Part shown: in pieces, positions 46,735 through 59,020 of the stretch
How positions within the stretch are numbered: the first letter of the stretch is position 1
Layout: each line of letters begins with the position of its first letter
Assembly (NCBI GenBank): GCA_037043015.1
Contig: CM073325.1
Span: forward strand, 2,172,501 to 2,236,500
DNA: 64,000 nt
Reading direction: 5' to 3'
From: Bryum argenteum
Lineage: Eukaryota; Streptophyta; Bryopsida; Bryales; Bryaceae
Notes under the pieces: model-generated
Told to the model about the DNA's origin: nothing
Database searches by the model: none
Seen by the model: only the letters and a program-made list of their open reading frames with translations
Program-made: the position numbers and the translations under genes

Positions 46735-48089
46735 GGTAAGGGCCACACCCTAGACTGCGCGCATGGAATGGGAGAAGAATGTGATGAAACAAATTGAGTG
46801 GTTTTAGACCTCATTGGTTTCACACTTAGATTTTATTAATTGGTTAAGGTGAAGGAGATTTTTTTATTTTTTTTTTGTATTTACAGTCAAAAACTTTATG
46901 GACCGAAGCCAGTGGCTTCTTGGATTGAACATATCACGGAACTTTGTAATTAAATTATAGTGCGGCTTTAAAGCTTAGTGTCAAGAACATTACATGTACA
47001 TGCTTGAGATGTGAGAGAATGGATGTGAAGATATTTTATACATTTTAAGATAGTCATCGACAAGGCTGTGAATGTCTTGAAAGAGCGAGGCATGTGAAAC
47101 TAGTCCTCAGCCAATGTTGACTTCGTGGCAGAGTGACGGGCTCGCATACACGCTCCTACGTCGTCAACATGTGCTGGCACATCGAATTGTGATCCCACAC
47201 TTGCCTCGCCCTCATTTCCAAGTTCCAACATTCCAACTTGCATTCTGACGAAGTGTCGCTGCATTCTGGCAAAGTGGCGAAGTGTCGCTGCCTCTTCTCC
47301 TCGCGGTCTGGCTCTCAGCTCTCTTCTCCTTGTGATGGTGGTGATGGCCGATCTGGTCTACGTTGAACCGCTACTACAACTGGTCGTGGTCTTCGATTTA
47401 TGCTCCTATTGTCTTTGTGTTCTTCTCTTAATTTTAAGGACTGGTAGGCAAGCACTTCAAGGGAATGAAGCTCGGAGTTGTCCTCCGCAAGTTCTTATGC
47501 AAACACTACCAGCTCAAATAGTGCCGTAGTGGTTCAAGTACTTACTCGACCTCTAACATTTCTAGACTCGAATTCCAGTTGTGCCTTAAACAATTTTCGT
47601 TTCTCAACTTGGGGTCGCAATTGTGATTACACATTCACACCGATTTTGTTTGTGCTGATCGTCATGGGCACACACTTGTATCGAGACACACACCGGGGTT
47701 ATACATGTACGGCCACAGTCGCAGGCTTATTCAAATTTGTTTCCTGGGTTTTCTTTACGTGAAGTTGCTTTGCTGCATTGAAGTTCCATTTTATGTAGTT
47801 GTTTTGAATATGTTAAACATAGTCTCAATATAAAATTAAAAAACTGCACTTAATAAATTCATAATTTACAATGGCCTGACTTGCACAATGTTTGAAGCTA
47901 ATTGATCACACAAAGCATTTATTTAGAAAATGGTTGAGATAACAATGTAGGTCAGCCTCGCAAGACTTCCCTCCGGTGCAGCCACATGTTTTCAATATTA
48001 CGTTGCCATGCCCAAAAATTGTCCCACGTTGCTGAAAGCGCGGGTCCTTCCACGCTGTCCTGCTCAAGATCAACTCTTTGTTTACAACT
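46735..48089. other. No gene recognised
   Basis: Mixed composition with short frames only. 47060-47300 has scattered GTGTCGCTGC repeats. Confidence 0.3.
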
Positions 48090-48490
48090 CCGTCCTATTA
48101 CGGGACACAACACGCACGCCAGGACTCGGGCATTATAAGCGCGCTTGAGCTCGGGACGGGACGCAGCGGGCACGCCGGGACTCAAGACACTGCGAGCAAG
48201 CCAGGACTCTGGTCACATCAAGCGCTTGTGGGCTCGGCACATGGGGGACAAGCCGGGACTCGGGACACACCACGCGCGTCAGGACTTGGGTCATTGCAAG
48301 CTGCGATGACTTGGGACGCAGCGGACTCGCCAAGACTCGGGACAACGGGAGCAAGCCGGGACTCGGTCACAGCAAGCCCGCGGGGGCTCGGGACATGGAG
48401 GGCGAGGCGGCACTCGGGACACAGCAAGCGCGCTAAAACTCGGGTCATTGCAAGGCCTTCGGACGTAGCGGGCACGCCTGGATTCAGGAC
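48090..48490. repeat. Degenerate GC-rich minisatellite
   Basis: Variants of GCCGGGACTCGGGACACAGC and ACTCGGGTCATTGCAAG alternate about every 40-60 bases. All six frames look partly open as a result, so the ORFs there are not taken as genes. Confidence 0.75.
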
Positions 48491-50255
48491 TCCACGAGCA
48501 TAGAAAAAGCGCGGCAGCGGCGAAAAGCGATTGATTGGTAAGGGCGGCGATGCCGATTGCGAGCGATATGAGCGAGTACAAGCGGTAGTTGACATTGTTG
48601 GCGCAGACGACGCAGTGGTAGAGCACGTGCAGTGTCTATTGCAAGGATGGTGGTGCTGGCGCATGGACTTGAGAGACACCTTACACAAGGATTCGGCTGG
48701 AGGTAGGAGTCAGCCGGCGATTCTATGCGCAAGCACTAGGAACGAGGATGCGCACCATCATCATTGGACCCCGCCAGTCCCACCAATGTGCGCAACCTTG
48801 TCATGAGATCCCGCCCGTCAATGCTCTTAGCTGTGTCGTACCTGACCATGCCGGCCCTTGCAAGGGGTCAGCCGACACCAACACACCAGCGACGCAATTT
48901 CTGGCGCCACATAGGCACCCGCACCTCACTACACCGGCACCTCGTTTCAAGGCTCGTTAGTAGTCCTCTCAACAAATCCGGCTTCTGGGAAAAAGGGTAT
49001 TTCAAGGCCAAACTTTATCGACAGATGATACACGTTGAAGATGGCAAGTTCTCTTATCTAATTTCCTACCATTCTGTTTCGAAGGGTGTACTTATGTTGA
49101 AGAATGTTCAACTTTGTGTTGAACTAGGAACCAGAGTCTAGAATATTCTAAACGAGAGGCGTAGTGTCGAATCCATTTTTTCTAGAAATTGATCGAGTCT
49201 GGCGTAGGCACCAACTTGGTCGCCTCTTAAGCGTTATCCATGACGTCCTGAACATCTGATTGTAATATTGTCTTTCCTTCAATCGACATATCCTTTAAGC
49301 AAAGCCGCCCAACACGTCCAAATTGCTAGTCTGTATGAAGAAACGGACATACATACTACAAACGGTAATCCTCAGAATAGGAGTGCCAAGCGTGCATATT
49401 CTATCAGTTTCATAATTCAGGCAGCCTCAAGCACAAAATCGAACAAGGTGTCGAACCTTGACAACAACATCCGGCCACTAAATCTCATACCGATACACTC
49501 ACACTCGATAAATATTATAGTGTAAGTACTCTGCTCTGAACAATCAATATCGATCAACATCTGTCGTCAAAAACCGATTCTTGAGCTACTGTTAGTGTTG
49601 TAACCGATTCTCACAAATCACTGCAATCCCTCTGTCGACGTAGCTACTGGTTGGCTCCTCTACTATACGACGATGCACAGCACCGCAATTCAAGTGCTTC
49701 AAATTGCTAAACTCCAGTCGCGATCAATTCCATCTTTGCAATGACGGCCATGGCAGGGGGCTTATCAGGAATGCAGGTCTTCGAGTCGCTATCGTAAGTG
49801 CTGCCCTCACTACACTTTTCTCCGCATACTCCGTTACTGCATTTCACATTCCGACAGCGAATGAGAATCAATCAGGAAAAATGTGAACCTGCTTGCTAGC
49901 TCCCACTCTCCCAGAGACCCACTGTCCAACTCACAAGTCCAACCACTTTGACATTGGTCTCTCATTACTCAGCCTGAGTATGCCGCCCCATTGTATGTGC
50001 ACACAACGCTACGAACTTTGCACAACCGTAGCTCTGACAAGTTGACCGATCCGGATGCACGGTCCAACCACTCGGAAATGGTGCTAGTAGACCAACAGTC
50101 CATCGACTACGTCATGTGGAAAATCATCAACACTTCAAGGGTGAAAGTGCCACTCGTAATGACATACAACAAACTCGATGCTACAATCATATGTTCTCTA
50201 CTACATAGAAGATAAGATTGAAATTCGACAATGCAGCCGTTACCTGCAGGTAGGC
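48491..50255. other. No gene recognised
   Basis: Short frames only. A stretch at 49704-49886 encodes a hydrophobic segment (GLRVAIVSAALTTLFSAYSV) that could be a signal peptide or chance. Nothing else can be supported. Confidence 0.3.
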
Positions 50256-50732
50256 TAGCCGCCCTCCAAGGTGCTGGGGCACTTGTTCCCCCACGCGCCA
50301 CAGTTTTCCACATCCATGGTCAGGTCAATCTCGCATGGTAAGGTCAATCTCGCACTCGTTGCTCCAGATGTTCTTGTAGCAGTTTCCACGCCCGGCATTG
50401 CACACAGGCTCGCAGCACTTGCCCTTCACGCACTTGCTCTCGGCAAAAGGCGCCTGCTTGCACGCCTTGCCACAGCAACCATAGTTCATCGCATCGTCAC
50501 TAGTGCTTGTCTCGCAGCCGTTGCTCCAGAGGTTGTTGTCGTAGTCTCTAAACCCATCCTTGCACTTGTAGCGGCACTGGCCGCCTGCGCACCACGTCCA
50601 AGTGTACGGCAGGGTCGTACACGTCTTGCCACAATCACCGCAGTTGTTCACGTCCTTCTCCACGCAAGTCTCGCATCCGGGTATGCGTGGGTCTTGCAAT
50701 CTATTGAGCCTGTATGTTTCCGGGCTGATCAA
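50256..50732 (-). pseudogene. STIG1-like cysteine-rich protein with a frame-breaking duplication
   Basis: Encodes ISPETYRLNRLQ, then repeated CEt-type modules: CEKDVNNCGDCGKTC, GQCRYKCKDGFRDYD, NNLWSNGCETSTSDD, CCGKACKQAPFAESKC, NEC. The N-G-C-E-x-x-x-x-x-D-x-x-N-C-G-x-C-G-x-x-C spacing is that of STIG1-like secreted proteins, many of which act outside the cell. The frame ends prematurely after ECEIDLT because a 19-bp segment is repeated (50315-50333 and 50334-50352). Without it, translation would continue through MDVENCGAWGNKCP to a TAG at 50256. A first exon with signal peptide is not visible; an acceptor (AATGCAG) lies just upstream. It may be a host gene fragment captured by the element. 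Confidence 0.55.
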
Positions 50733-50899
50733 GACTGCATTCTAAGCATTACTGGCCGCAACTTGCTACAACCAAATACGAAGTTAGTTTCACCAATCTC
50801 CTCAACGACATCGGCTCCACACCGCGATCTAGCGTCATCGGCACCGACACCGACACCACACTGGCAACTGCTTGCACCACAACGGCTTGGGCGGAGCGG

Positions 50900-51100
50900 C
50901 CACGTACCTGCTCGCACTAGGGACGCACCTGCTGGAACCGGCCAAGTACCTCCCAACACCGGCCTTGCACCTGTCGGCAGCAACCTCGCACGTGCCGGCA
51001 CCGGTCCTGCCCTAGCCGGCACCGGCACTGGCCTCGCACCTGCCGGCACCAGCCATGCCCTAGCCGGCACCGGCCATGCCCAACCCACCTTCCAGCTACT
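50900..51100. repeat. Degenerate GCCGGCACC minisatellite
   Basis: Repeats of the type CACCTGCCGGCACCGGCC in about 24-36-bp steps. The same GCCGGCACC word is the core of the foldback centre at 52680-53580. Confidence 0.75.
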
Positions 51101-51119
51101 GGAACCAGCAATGGGGTGA

Positions 51120-52239
51120 GCTTAGCCCTCAAACGTCAGAACCAGCCCGAAGGGTTGAGTTTTTTTTTTGAGAATTTTGCTCATAACTTACACTCCATTA
51201 TAGCAAATGGAATTTTTAGAATTCCAAACTTAGCACCTTAAAGAGATCTATACTTTCTTAGGATAGAGCTCAAGCAATTAAAAATAGAATAATGCTAAAA
51301 ATGGAGTTTAAAAGAGATTTTGGGTGTGGTATCATGAAAGCATATGACGTTTAAGGGTTAAACCCGGCCAGCCAAGGCAGGCATGGTCAGTAATTTGGGT
51401 GTTTTCAAAACATGAATTCCCTGTACTTTCTGATTCAGTAACACCATTATATGAAGCCAACAATTACTTCCATTGTTAGGAAACGCCCTCCTACTTCGTA
51501 ATTTATTTTCATTGTTGCAAAATACCCTCCTAGTTAATGGTTCTGATGAAGTGAGAGAGTTTCAAATGAGCACAGTGAGGTCAAAACAAATATTGTGAAA
51601 GGGTACGGCCACGAAAATAATGAGCCGGAGGTTTGTCAGATGCAGTATACGTAATATTTGTTTTGGTGCAATTAGCAATGCTCTGCACGAACCAAGTTGA
51701 GTTACAGTTCTTCGTTGATCACTTTTGGGAAGATGTGCTCAGTGTCCAGTATTGTTGTCCCTTGTGAGTAAGTTAGTCTTACGATGTGCTGAAACTTAGA
51801 ATTCGACCCTTACTTATAATGCTGCGTGTTGCAGGTAAGAATGATACTCATGAATGATGCCATATATTGCGGCCAGTAAGATCATTGATGAGACTGACGT
51901 GCGAAATATCTTCATTTAACAGATATGGTCACACTTGTCCAGGCTCATGCAACACCCTAGATTGAAACTTCAGCATAGATATCAATTATTGCCAACAAGA
52001 AAACAATCTCAATTTTGTAAAATTGGCCATATCACACAGGTCATTCAGGCTGGTGGTCACACGTACCATCGGCTAAATACACTACATAATGGAAGTGAAT
52101 TACCTTCTCTCTTCACTTTCAATTCCAAAACCCAACTACTACCCCAGTTAGAGTTGAGTTGAGATTACATTCTTTCACCAATGAAACAAAGTTGAAATAC
52201 AAAACAAGTGATACGCAAAGGTAGGTGTGACCAAATTTC
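51120..52239. other. No gene recognised
   Basis: AT-rich, short frames only. A TTTAAGGGTTAAACCC at 51350 resembles a TTAA-type MITE end but no partner end is evident. Confidence 0.3.
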
Positions 52240-55060
52240 GTTCAATTCCGGCACCGGATGAAGATTTGGTGGCTTGTCAAAGTTGCTCTAAGTGTTCTAG
52301 GGGGATGGCAAGTGCCGGCTGAGGCCATGTCCCACCACAATGCATGCCATTTTTTGAAGGCATTTTGGGATGCAATGAGATTCTAACAACTAAAAGAAGA
52401 CTTGATGTGGGATGCAACCCAACAAATTTTGTTCAATTCCGGCACCGGATGTAGATTTGGTGGCTTTTCAAAGTTGCTCTAAGTGTTCTAGGGGGATGGC
52501 AAGTGCCGGCTGAGGCCATGTCCCACCACAATGCATGCCATTTTTTGAAGGCATTTTGGGATGCAATGAGATTCTAACAACCAAAAGAAGACTTGATGTG
52601 GGATGCAATCCAACAAATTTCGTTCAATTCCGACACAGGATGAAGATTTGGTGGCTTCTCAAAGTTTCTCTATGTTTTCTAAGAGGGGTTAGTCGGCGCC
52701 GGCAGAGGCGTGGTTGGTGCCGGCATAGGGGCACTTGGATGTTTTCTAAGAGGGGATTAGTCGGCGCCGGCATGGGGTGGTTGTTGCCGGCAAAGGGGTG
52801 GTTGGTGCCGGCAGAGGGGCGGTTGGTGCTTGCATAGGGGTGGTTTGTGCCGGCATAGGGTCACTTGGATGTTGTCTAAGAGGGGGTTAGTCGGCGCCGG
52901 CATTGGGGTGGGTAGTGCCGGCATAGCGGTGGTTGGTGCTGGCTTGGTGCGCGCATGGGGGTTGTTGGAGCTGGCTAGGAGGTGTGTGGTGCCGGCATAG
53001 CGGTGGTTGGTGCTGGCTTGGTGCGCGCATGGGGGTTGTTGGAGCTGGCTAGGAGGTGTGTGGTGCCGGCTTGGGGTCTTTATTTACAACCTTGTGGTGG
53101 GTACTTTATACAAAGAGATAGTTAGTGCCCTCTTCTAGGTGCCCGTATGTTTTCCATATTTGGCACTTACCACCCCATACTTGTTACGAATCACCCCTAA
53201 ACTACTCCTACAACCTCATAGAGAGCTCTAATCACCCCTAGTTGGTACAAAACACCCCCTAGCGGTTACAAAAGCACCCTAGCCGGCACAAACACCTCCT
53301 AGCAGGCTCCAACTATCCTATGCGGGCACCAACCACCCCCATGCCCGCACCAACCACTCCCATGCCGGCGCCGACTAACCCCCTTTTAGAAAACATCCAA
53401 GTGCCCCTATGTCGGCACCAACCACCCCTCTGCAAGCACCAACCGCCCCTTTGCTCGCACCAACTACCTCTCTGTCGGCACCAACCACCCCTCTGCCGGC
53501 ACCAAACACCCCTCTGCCGGCACCAGCCACCCTTCAGCCGGCACCAACCACCCCTGAGCCGGCGCCGGCTAACCCCCTCTTAGAAAACATAGAGCAACTT
53601 GAGAAGCCACCAAATCTTCATCCGGTGTCGGAATTGAACGAAATTTGTTGGGTTGCATCCCAAATCAAGTCTTCTTTTGGTTGTTTGAATCTCATTGCAT
53701 CCCAAAATGCCTTAAAAAAATGGCATGCATTGTGGTGGGACATGGCCTCAGCCGGCACTTGCCATCCACCTAGAACACTTAGAGCAACTTTGAGAAGCCA
53801 CCAAATCTACATCCGGTGTCGGAATTGAACGAAATTTGTTGGGTTGCATCCCAAATCAAGTCTTCTTTTGGTTGTTTGAATCTCATTGCATCCCAAAATG
53901 TCTTCAAAAAATGGCATGCATTGTGGTGGGACATGGCCTCAGCCGGCACTTGCCGTCCCCCTAGAACACTTAGAGCAACTTTGACAAGCCACCAAATCTT
54001 CATCCGGTGTCGGAATTGAACGAAATTTGTTGGATTGCATCCCAAATCAAGTCTTCTTTTGGTTGTTTGAATCTCATTGCATCCCAAAATGCCTTCAAAA
54101 AATGGCATGCATTGTGGTGGGACATGGCCTCAGCCGGCACTTGCCATCCCCCTAGAACACTTAAAGCAACTTTGACAAGCCACCAAATCTTCATCCGGTG
54201 TCGGAATTGAACGAAATTTGTTGGGTTGCATCCCAAATCAAGTCTTCTTTTGGTTGTTTGAATCTCATTGCATCCCAAAATGCCTTCAAAAAATGGCATG
54301 CATTGTGGTGGGACATGGCCTCAGCCGGCACTTGCCATCCCCCTAGAACACTTAGAGCAACTTTGACAAGCCACCAAATCTTCATCCGGTGTCGGAATTG
54401 AACAAAATTTGTTTTATTAAATCCCACATTAAGTCTTATTATTGTCTACAAATTCTATAGCTTCTCTAAATTCCTTGAGGAAATGGCATGCATTGTGGTG
54501 GCACAAGGCCTGAGCCGGCACTTGCCATCTCCCTAGAACACTTAAAGCAACTTTGACAAGCCACCAAATCTTCATCCGGTGTTGGAATCAAATAGTATTT
54601 GTTTCGTAGCATCAGTGATTAAGTCTGCTATTTTTCTACAAAATCTCATTGCATTGGTTGATTAAGGACTTAGCTCGGACTTGCCATCCGCTTAGAACAC
54701 TTAGAGCAACTTTGACTAGCCATCAAATCTTTATCTAGTGTCACAATGTGTTGAAGTTTTTTGGATCGGATTCCGTTTCAAGTCTCCTTTGAGTTGTAGA
54801 AATCTCAGAGAATTCCAAGATGTGTTGAAGTGATGGCGTGCATTGTGGTGGGAGAAGGTTTTAGCCCACAACCGCTATCCCCTTAGAAGACAAAGGGTTA
54901 CTTTGAGAAGCCATGAAACCTTTAATCTTGTTTGGGAATTGAACAAAATGTATCAAGTTGGATCTCAAATCAAGTCTTCCTTGAGTTGTAGAAATCTCAT
55001 AAAATCCCAAGATGCCTTGAAGTCATCGCATAAGTTTTGGCAAATAAAGGTCTGATTAGG
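52240..55060. repeat. Foldback structure of 191-bp tandem units in opposite orientations
   Basis: Left arm: about 2.3 copies of a 191-bp unit (52240-52680), then GCCGGC-rich units to about 53060. Right arm: GCCGGC-rich units in reverse complement (53270-53580), then at least five close copies of the 191-bp unit inverted (53590-54420; repeat starts 53816, 54007, 54198) and two or three diverged ones to 55060. The 53060-53270 centre would be the loop. Unit words: GGCATGCATTGTGGTGGG, GCCAAATCTTCATCCGG. ORFs in the units repeat with them and are not taken as genes. Confidence 0.9.
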
Positions 55061-55567
55061 TACCCCCCACCTCATAGAAAACAAAGGGCCACGTGGTCAA
55101 GGACAACAGATTAGGTTTGTACTTTAGGGATTGAAGGTTACTTTGTACTTGTGAGGTTTAGTTTGGTTGTAAAGTTTTACATAGTTACTGTATAGCAAAG
55201 CCTTGTCTTTGGATTATTTATATAATAAAGTTATTATCAACTTTTAAACATTTTAACCTTTTGTTCGCTTAGAAATAAAAATATCCAAAATCTGTTGTAG
55301 ATGAAAGTGAAGGGAAGCTATTTACAACTCAATCTTACAATCTTGCAATTGACTTATTGTAGGCCATGTGGATTTAGACTTGAGTCATAATACCTCATAT
55401 TCAAGATTAATGCCTCATATTCAAGATTAATGCGGAATAGTACTAAAAGAAAGAATACATGTTTTCATCAAGATTTTATAGAACCAAATTTGAATTTAGC
55501 GTCAGACCTAGCGTAAAATTTAATGTAGCAAAGCAATTGATGCCAAGCGATGTCCCACCGGTGTCAG
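55061..55567. other. No gene recognised
   Basis: AT-rich, with a short direct duplication CTCATATTCAAGATTAATGC at 55393-55432. No ORF of note. Confidence 0.35.
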
Positions 55568-56077
55568 CTAAGGCTGTGCTTGCAGAGGCGAGGGAATAGG
55601 TACTGGCAGAGGCCAAGGAACTGGTGCCGGCAGACGCGAGGGAACTGGTGCCAGCAGAGGCGAGGGAATTGGTGCCAGGAAAGGCGAGGGAATTGGTGCC
55701 AGCAGAGGCGAGGGAACTAGTGCCGGTAGAGGCGAGGAAACTGGTGCTAACAGAGGCGAGGAAACAAGTGCCGACAAAGCCGAGGGAACTAGTGCTAGCA
55801 GAGGCGAGGGAATTGGTGCCGGCAGAGGCAAGGGAACTGGTGCTAGTAGGGGCAAGGGAACTGGTGTCTGCAGAGGCGAGGACACCGGTGCCAACGGAGG
55901 CTCGTTTGGTGCCAACAGTGGCTCATTTGGTGCAGATAGAGGCTCGTTTGATGTTGGCAAAGATTCTCCTCTCCCTAGTACAGGCTCCTCCCTTCCCAGT
56001 AGAGGCTCCTCCGTTTCTGACCAACCTTCAGCGCCGTACGATGGGCCGCACACATGTGGTTCGGGGGCGTCGGCCAT
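55568..56077 (-). CDS. Pro/Leu-rich octapeptide-repeat ORF
   Basis: The frame starts MADAPEPHVCGPSYG at 56077, passes ETEEPLLGREEPVLGR, then about twelve copies of an eight-residue unit of type SPLLAPVP, encoded by a 24-bp minisatellite (55585-55890), and ends LPVPIPSPLQAQP. A 24-bp period keeps frames open on both strands, so selection for coding is not shown. If expressed it would be a low-complexity Pro-rich protein. No domain recognised. Confidence 0.3.
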   Translation of the reverse strand: MADAPEPHVCGPSYGAEGWSETEEPLLGREEPVLGRGESLPTSNEPLSAPNEPLLAPNEPPLAPVSSPLQTPVPLPLLAPVPLPLPAPIPSPLLALVPSALSALVSSPLLAPVSSPLPALVPSPLLAPIPSPFLAPIPSPLLAPVPSRLPAPVPWPLPVPIPSPLQAQP

Positions 56078-56099
56078 CGATCAGCCAAGGCTAGGTTTT

Positions 56100-57456
56100 G
56101 ATAGTAGCTGCATGCCGCTCATGCGACTGGTCTGCTGCTCTGGCCAATGAGTTGTCACTCCTTCTTATTACCTCAGGCATGTTACCCTCTAAACTCCAAT
56201 AAAATGTAATCACTTCGTTACCTCATAAACTCTAGTAAACGTAATCACACCCCTGTAGAACTATTTTGGTGATTTCAACTACATAATCTAAATTTAACTT
56301 TTTGTTTATAGTTCTAATTTTTCATAGTTTAAGGTACAATAAAATTGAATCAACTTAGACTTGAGTAATTTTCTACAATTTGAGTAAAAAATAAGTTACT
56401 TTATGACAATGTCATAAAGTATACCATATTTTAAATATTTAATATATACTTTGTCATTATAAAATTATAATAAAAGTAATTGTAATTTCCCAAAGTTTAT
56501 TTTATTATCACTTTTTCTACACATTAGTTGTAACGATACTCTAAAATTGGCTTAGAGTTACTTGGAACATGATTTTACTATTACAAATTTAGCAAAATTG
56601 TGATTAAAGTTAATTAACAGTAAATTAAAGGCATAGAAGAAAATGATACGTATTAATTTTCAAATTTGTAAATTTAGGATTTATATTTATTACACCTTTT
56701 ACATATAAAACTTGATGTGGTATGAGATGTAACTTCCCTTACTCTTTTAAAGCCATCTTCTTAAAAAAATATAAAGACATTTTGCTTACATTAGATCGAT
56801 ACGCTTGAATTTCTCAAAATAGTAAGTATTTATTTTATAATGAATTCAAGAGACTAAAACTTTAAAAATTGATAGAAATTTCAATTTTATAATTAGTAGT
56901 TGAGATTGGATATGATTGGCTAAAATTGAATGTTATATGATAAAATAAAAAAGCCACTAATAACTTTAGAAAAATACAATCAGTCCTCCAAAATAGTAAG
57001 GTTTCTTCCACTAAGCCAATGCTAAGAAGACAGTGGAAATATGACTAAAAATGTTCACTATAACTAATTTCATGTTTAAAGTTTTAGTTTTAATTTGTAA
57101 ATTTATTACAAATTAGTTGAAAGGGTAAGATTAATAATTATGATATTGATTTAAAAACTACTTTATTATTGAATTATGTTTGATGGGATTTCAAAATTAG
57201 AAAATGACTAGGAAGAATGGGAAAGTTCTTACTTGAATGACACGTAACAGAAATCAAAGCAAAAAGACTTCAAAAAAATAGTAGTTATTGTAGTAAAAAG
57301 GGAATAATGGGATATGGTGGATGTGGAAGAAGAGTGGGAAAATAAAGAGATGAAGGAAAATAAATAGAGGAAAAAGTAAAAGGGGGTGGAGTCATGGGGT
57401 GGGATCATGGGATGTGGTAAGTTGTCGTTGAAAGTTAGTGACAAATGGTAAGTCAC
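56100..57456. other. AT-rich stretch, no gene recognised
   Basis: Strongly AT-rich with frequent stops in all frames. Nothing supported. Confidence 0.5.
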
Positions 57457-57478
57457 TTTTTTTTTTTTTTTTTTTTTT
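57457..57478 (-). repeat. T22 tract, possible poly(A) of a minus-strand retrocopy
   Basis: The tract is followed on the plus strand by GC-richer sequence (57479-57700), the arrangement expected of a retroposed RNA read on the minus strand. Its source is not recognised. Confidence 0.4.
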
Positions 57479-58888
57479 GCGTAAACAGGTTAGGGCAGCA
57501 TGCCGCTCGACTTGGCTAATGAGCCCTTGGGCTGGCAACGATTTCCTCGGTTGCTAGTTGAGAGGGCTCACAACAGGCTAATTTAATTACATCAAGCAGA
57601 TGGCTGAAGTAGAAGTTGAGCTGTTCTGAGTACCGTAAGAGATGTGCCCCCATCTCTTTTTCAATTCATGATCACCGTTGTGCCATTCCACTCTACTATG
57701 GTATGATGTGATTGAGGATGTTGATTGCTCATTCTTAGAAGTACATGTACATGTGTTGATGCGTTCCTGAAGGACTTAGGTGGTCCAAGCAATTGAGTGG
57801 GCTTCGGAAGGGCTCCCTTGAATCATTTGGAGGTTAGGATTGATTCTAGAGATGCGTAGCACTTGCCTGAATTTGCATTGGTACTAGATTTTGAGTATAG
57901 CATGTTGATCTCGAAGAAGTTCCTTGCGTAGGTAAATCCTCTTACTAGCTTCTTTGGAGCTTACACAATCCAACGTTGCTCTTTTGTTGACTAACCTCCT
58001 TGATGGCAAGTGCAGAAAACGACACGAAAATGGTTTGAGAAGCTAAATAATGGTTGTGGTTGCTGAGAATGCGAGGTAGTTCTTTGTCATTCTACAACAA
58101 TACCAAACCATGATACTTTCTAAGTTTTTGGTAGAAATACTTCTACTCCAGCTACCCTCCTGCAAAAAGAAATAGCATGGAACACCTTGAGACTGAGTTT
58201 GTGCCTACACGGGTGCAGTTAAATAGCAAGGAGTAGTGGTCAACAAAGCACTTATACGCCAAGTTGGTGTCCTTCTGATGATGCCTAGCACTACTCTTAA
58301 GCAACATTATGTCTTTATGTTCTCTTTCGGCAAGGATTGATCACAACTCTCTGAAGGAACACCAGAGAAGCATCAAGCTATCTAACTCTACCACCATCTT
58401 CTTTCCCCACTCACACTTGACAAGATCAATTGGATTCCACTCATTGACTGCTCTTACAATATGCACCCTTCATGATGATCCTCCGCTTGATATTTCCCAC
58501 GAACCATGAGCCATCCTGTCTCTCCAACAGCCGTCACGCTTCCATCACTAGCAGCTTACATGGGATGTATTCACCGACACTCCGATACTCCTTATGACAC
58601 AACCCATTCCCATCTAGCCCGACACAATCCATCCCCTCTCCAGTACGAATACTTCTTTTTCTTTATTGTAATCTGAGAACATGTTTTTTTTTTCACAAAT
58701 TAGCTAAACCATTTAAGAGGCAAACAACGGAAAATTCCAATTCACCACGGTTGTAGGGTCTAAATTATTTTGTATCAGCAGCTTTCCCACGGCTTTAGGG
58801 GTACACAAATATTGAATTTGTTCAAATGAAATCAACTAATATTCACTTTTGGACCAGAATATTCCCTCGAAATCTGCTCACTGCTCAT
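57479..58888. other. Possible retrocopy body and right subterminal region
   Basis: No ORF beyond short frames. CACCACGGTTGTAGGG near 58747 matches the right subterminal word of the 21-kb element. Confidence 0.35.
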
Positions 58889-59020
58889 GGAAAATCTGCT
58901 CACGGCTCACCGCTCACCGCTCACCGCTCACACCGTAATCACATTGTCTTCCGAGGTAAACTCTATGCTAGTTTCTACTTTCTACATAGCCACTAGTGCC
59001 TTAGAAATACACAACACAAT

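Larger units (their letters stand above)
46214..58932. mobile_element. 12.7-kb relative of the 21-kb element
   Basis: The left end TGCGAGCGGTGAGCCGTG and the right end (minus strand TGTGAGCGGTGAGCGGTG) are inverted repeats of the same GTGAGCGG words, each followed by GTGAGCAGATTTT. AAATTAGGGCTGATGTCATC at about 46506 and TATAAGTAGGGCGTC match positions 10558-10650 of the 21-kb element. No transposase is recognised, so it is probably a non-autonomous derivative. TCTTCCGAGG occurs 25 bases outside the left end and 18 outside the right. No exact target duplication is seen. Confidence 0.55.

Noticed and set aside
48078..48688. Overlapping ORFs on both strands near 48.1-48.7 kb
   Set aside because: They follow a degenerate GC-rich minisatellite and have no recognised domain.
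50271..51119. Plus-strand ORF of 282 codons
   Set aside because: It is antisense to the STIG1-like exon and then runs through a GCCGGCACC minisatellite. The minus-strand cysteine spacing is the real signal.
51340..51370. Possible TTAA MITE end (TTTAAGGGTTAAACCC)
   Set aside because: No partner end at a plausible distance.
53320..54427. Series of ORFs beginning MSELNEICW or MPFFEGILGCNE
   Set aside because: They repeat every 191 bases with the foldback units and appear on both strands.
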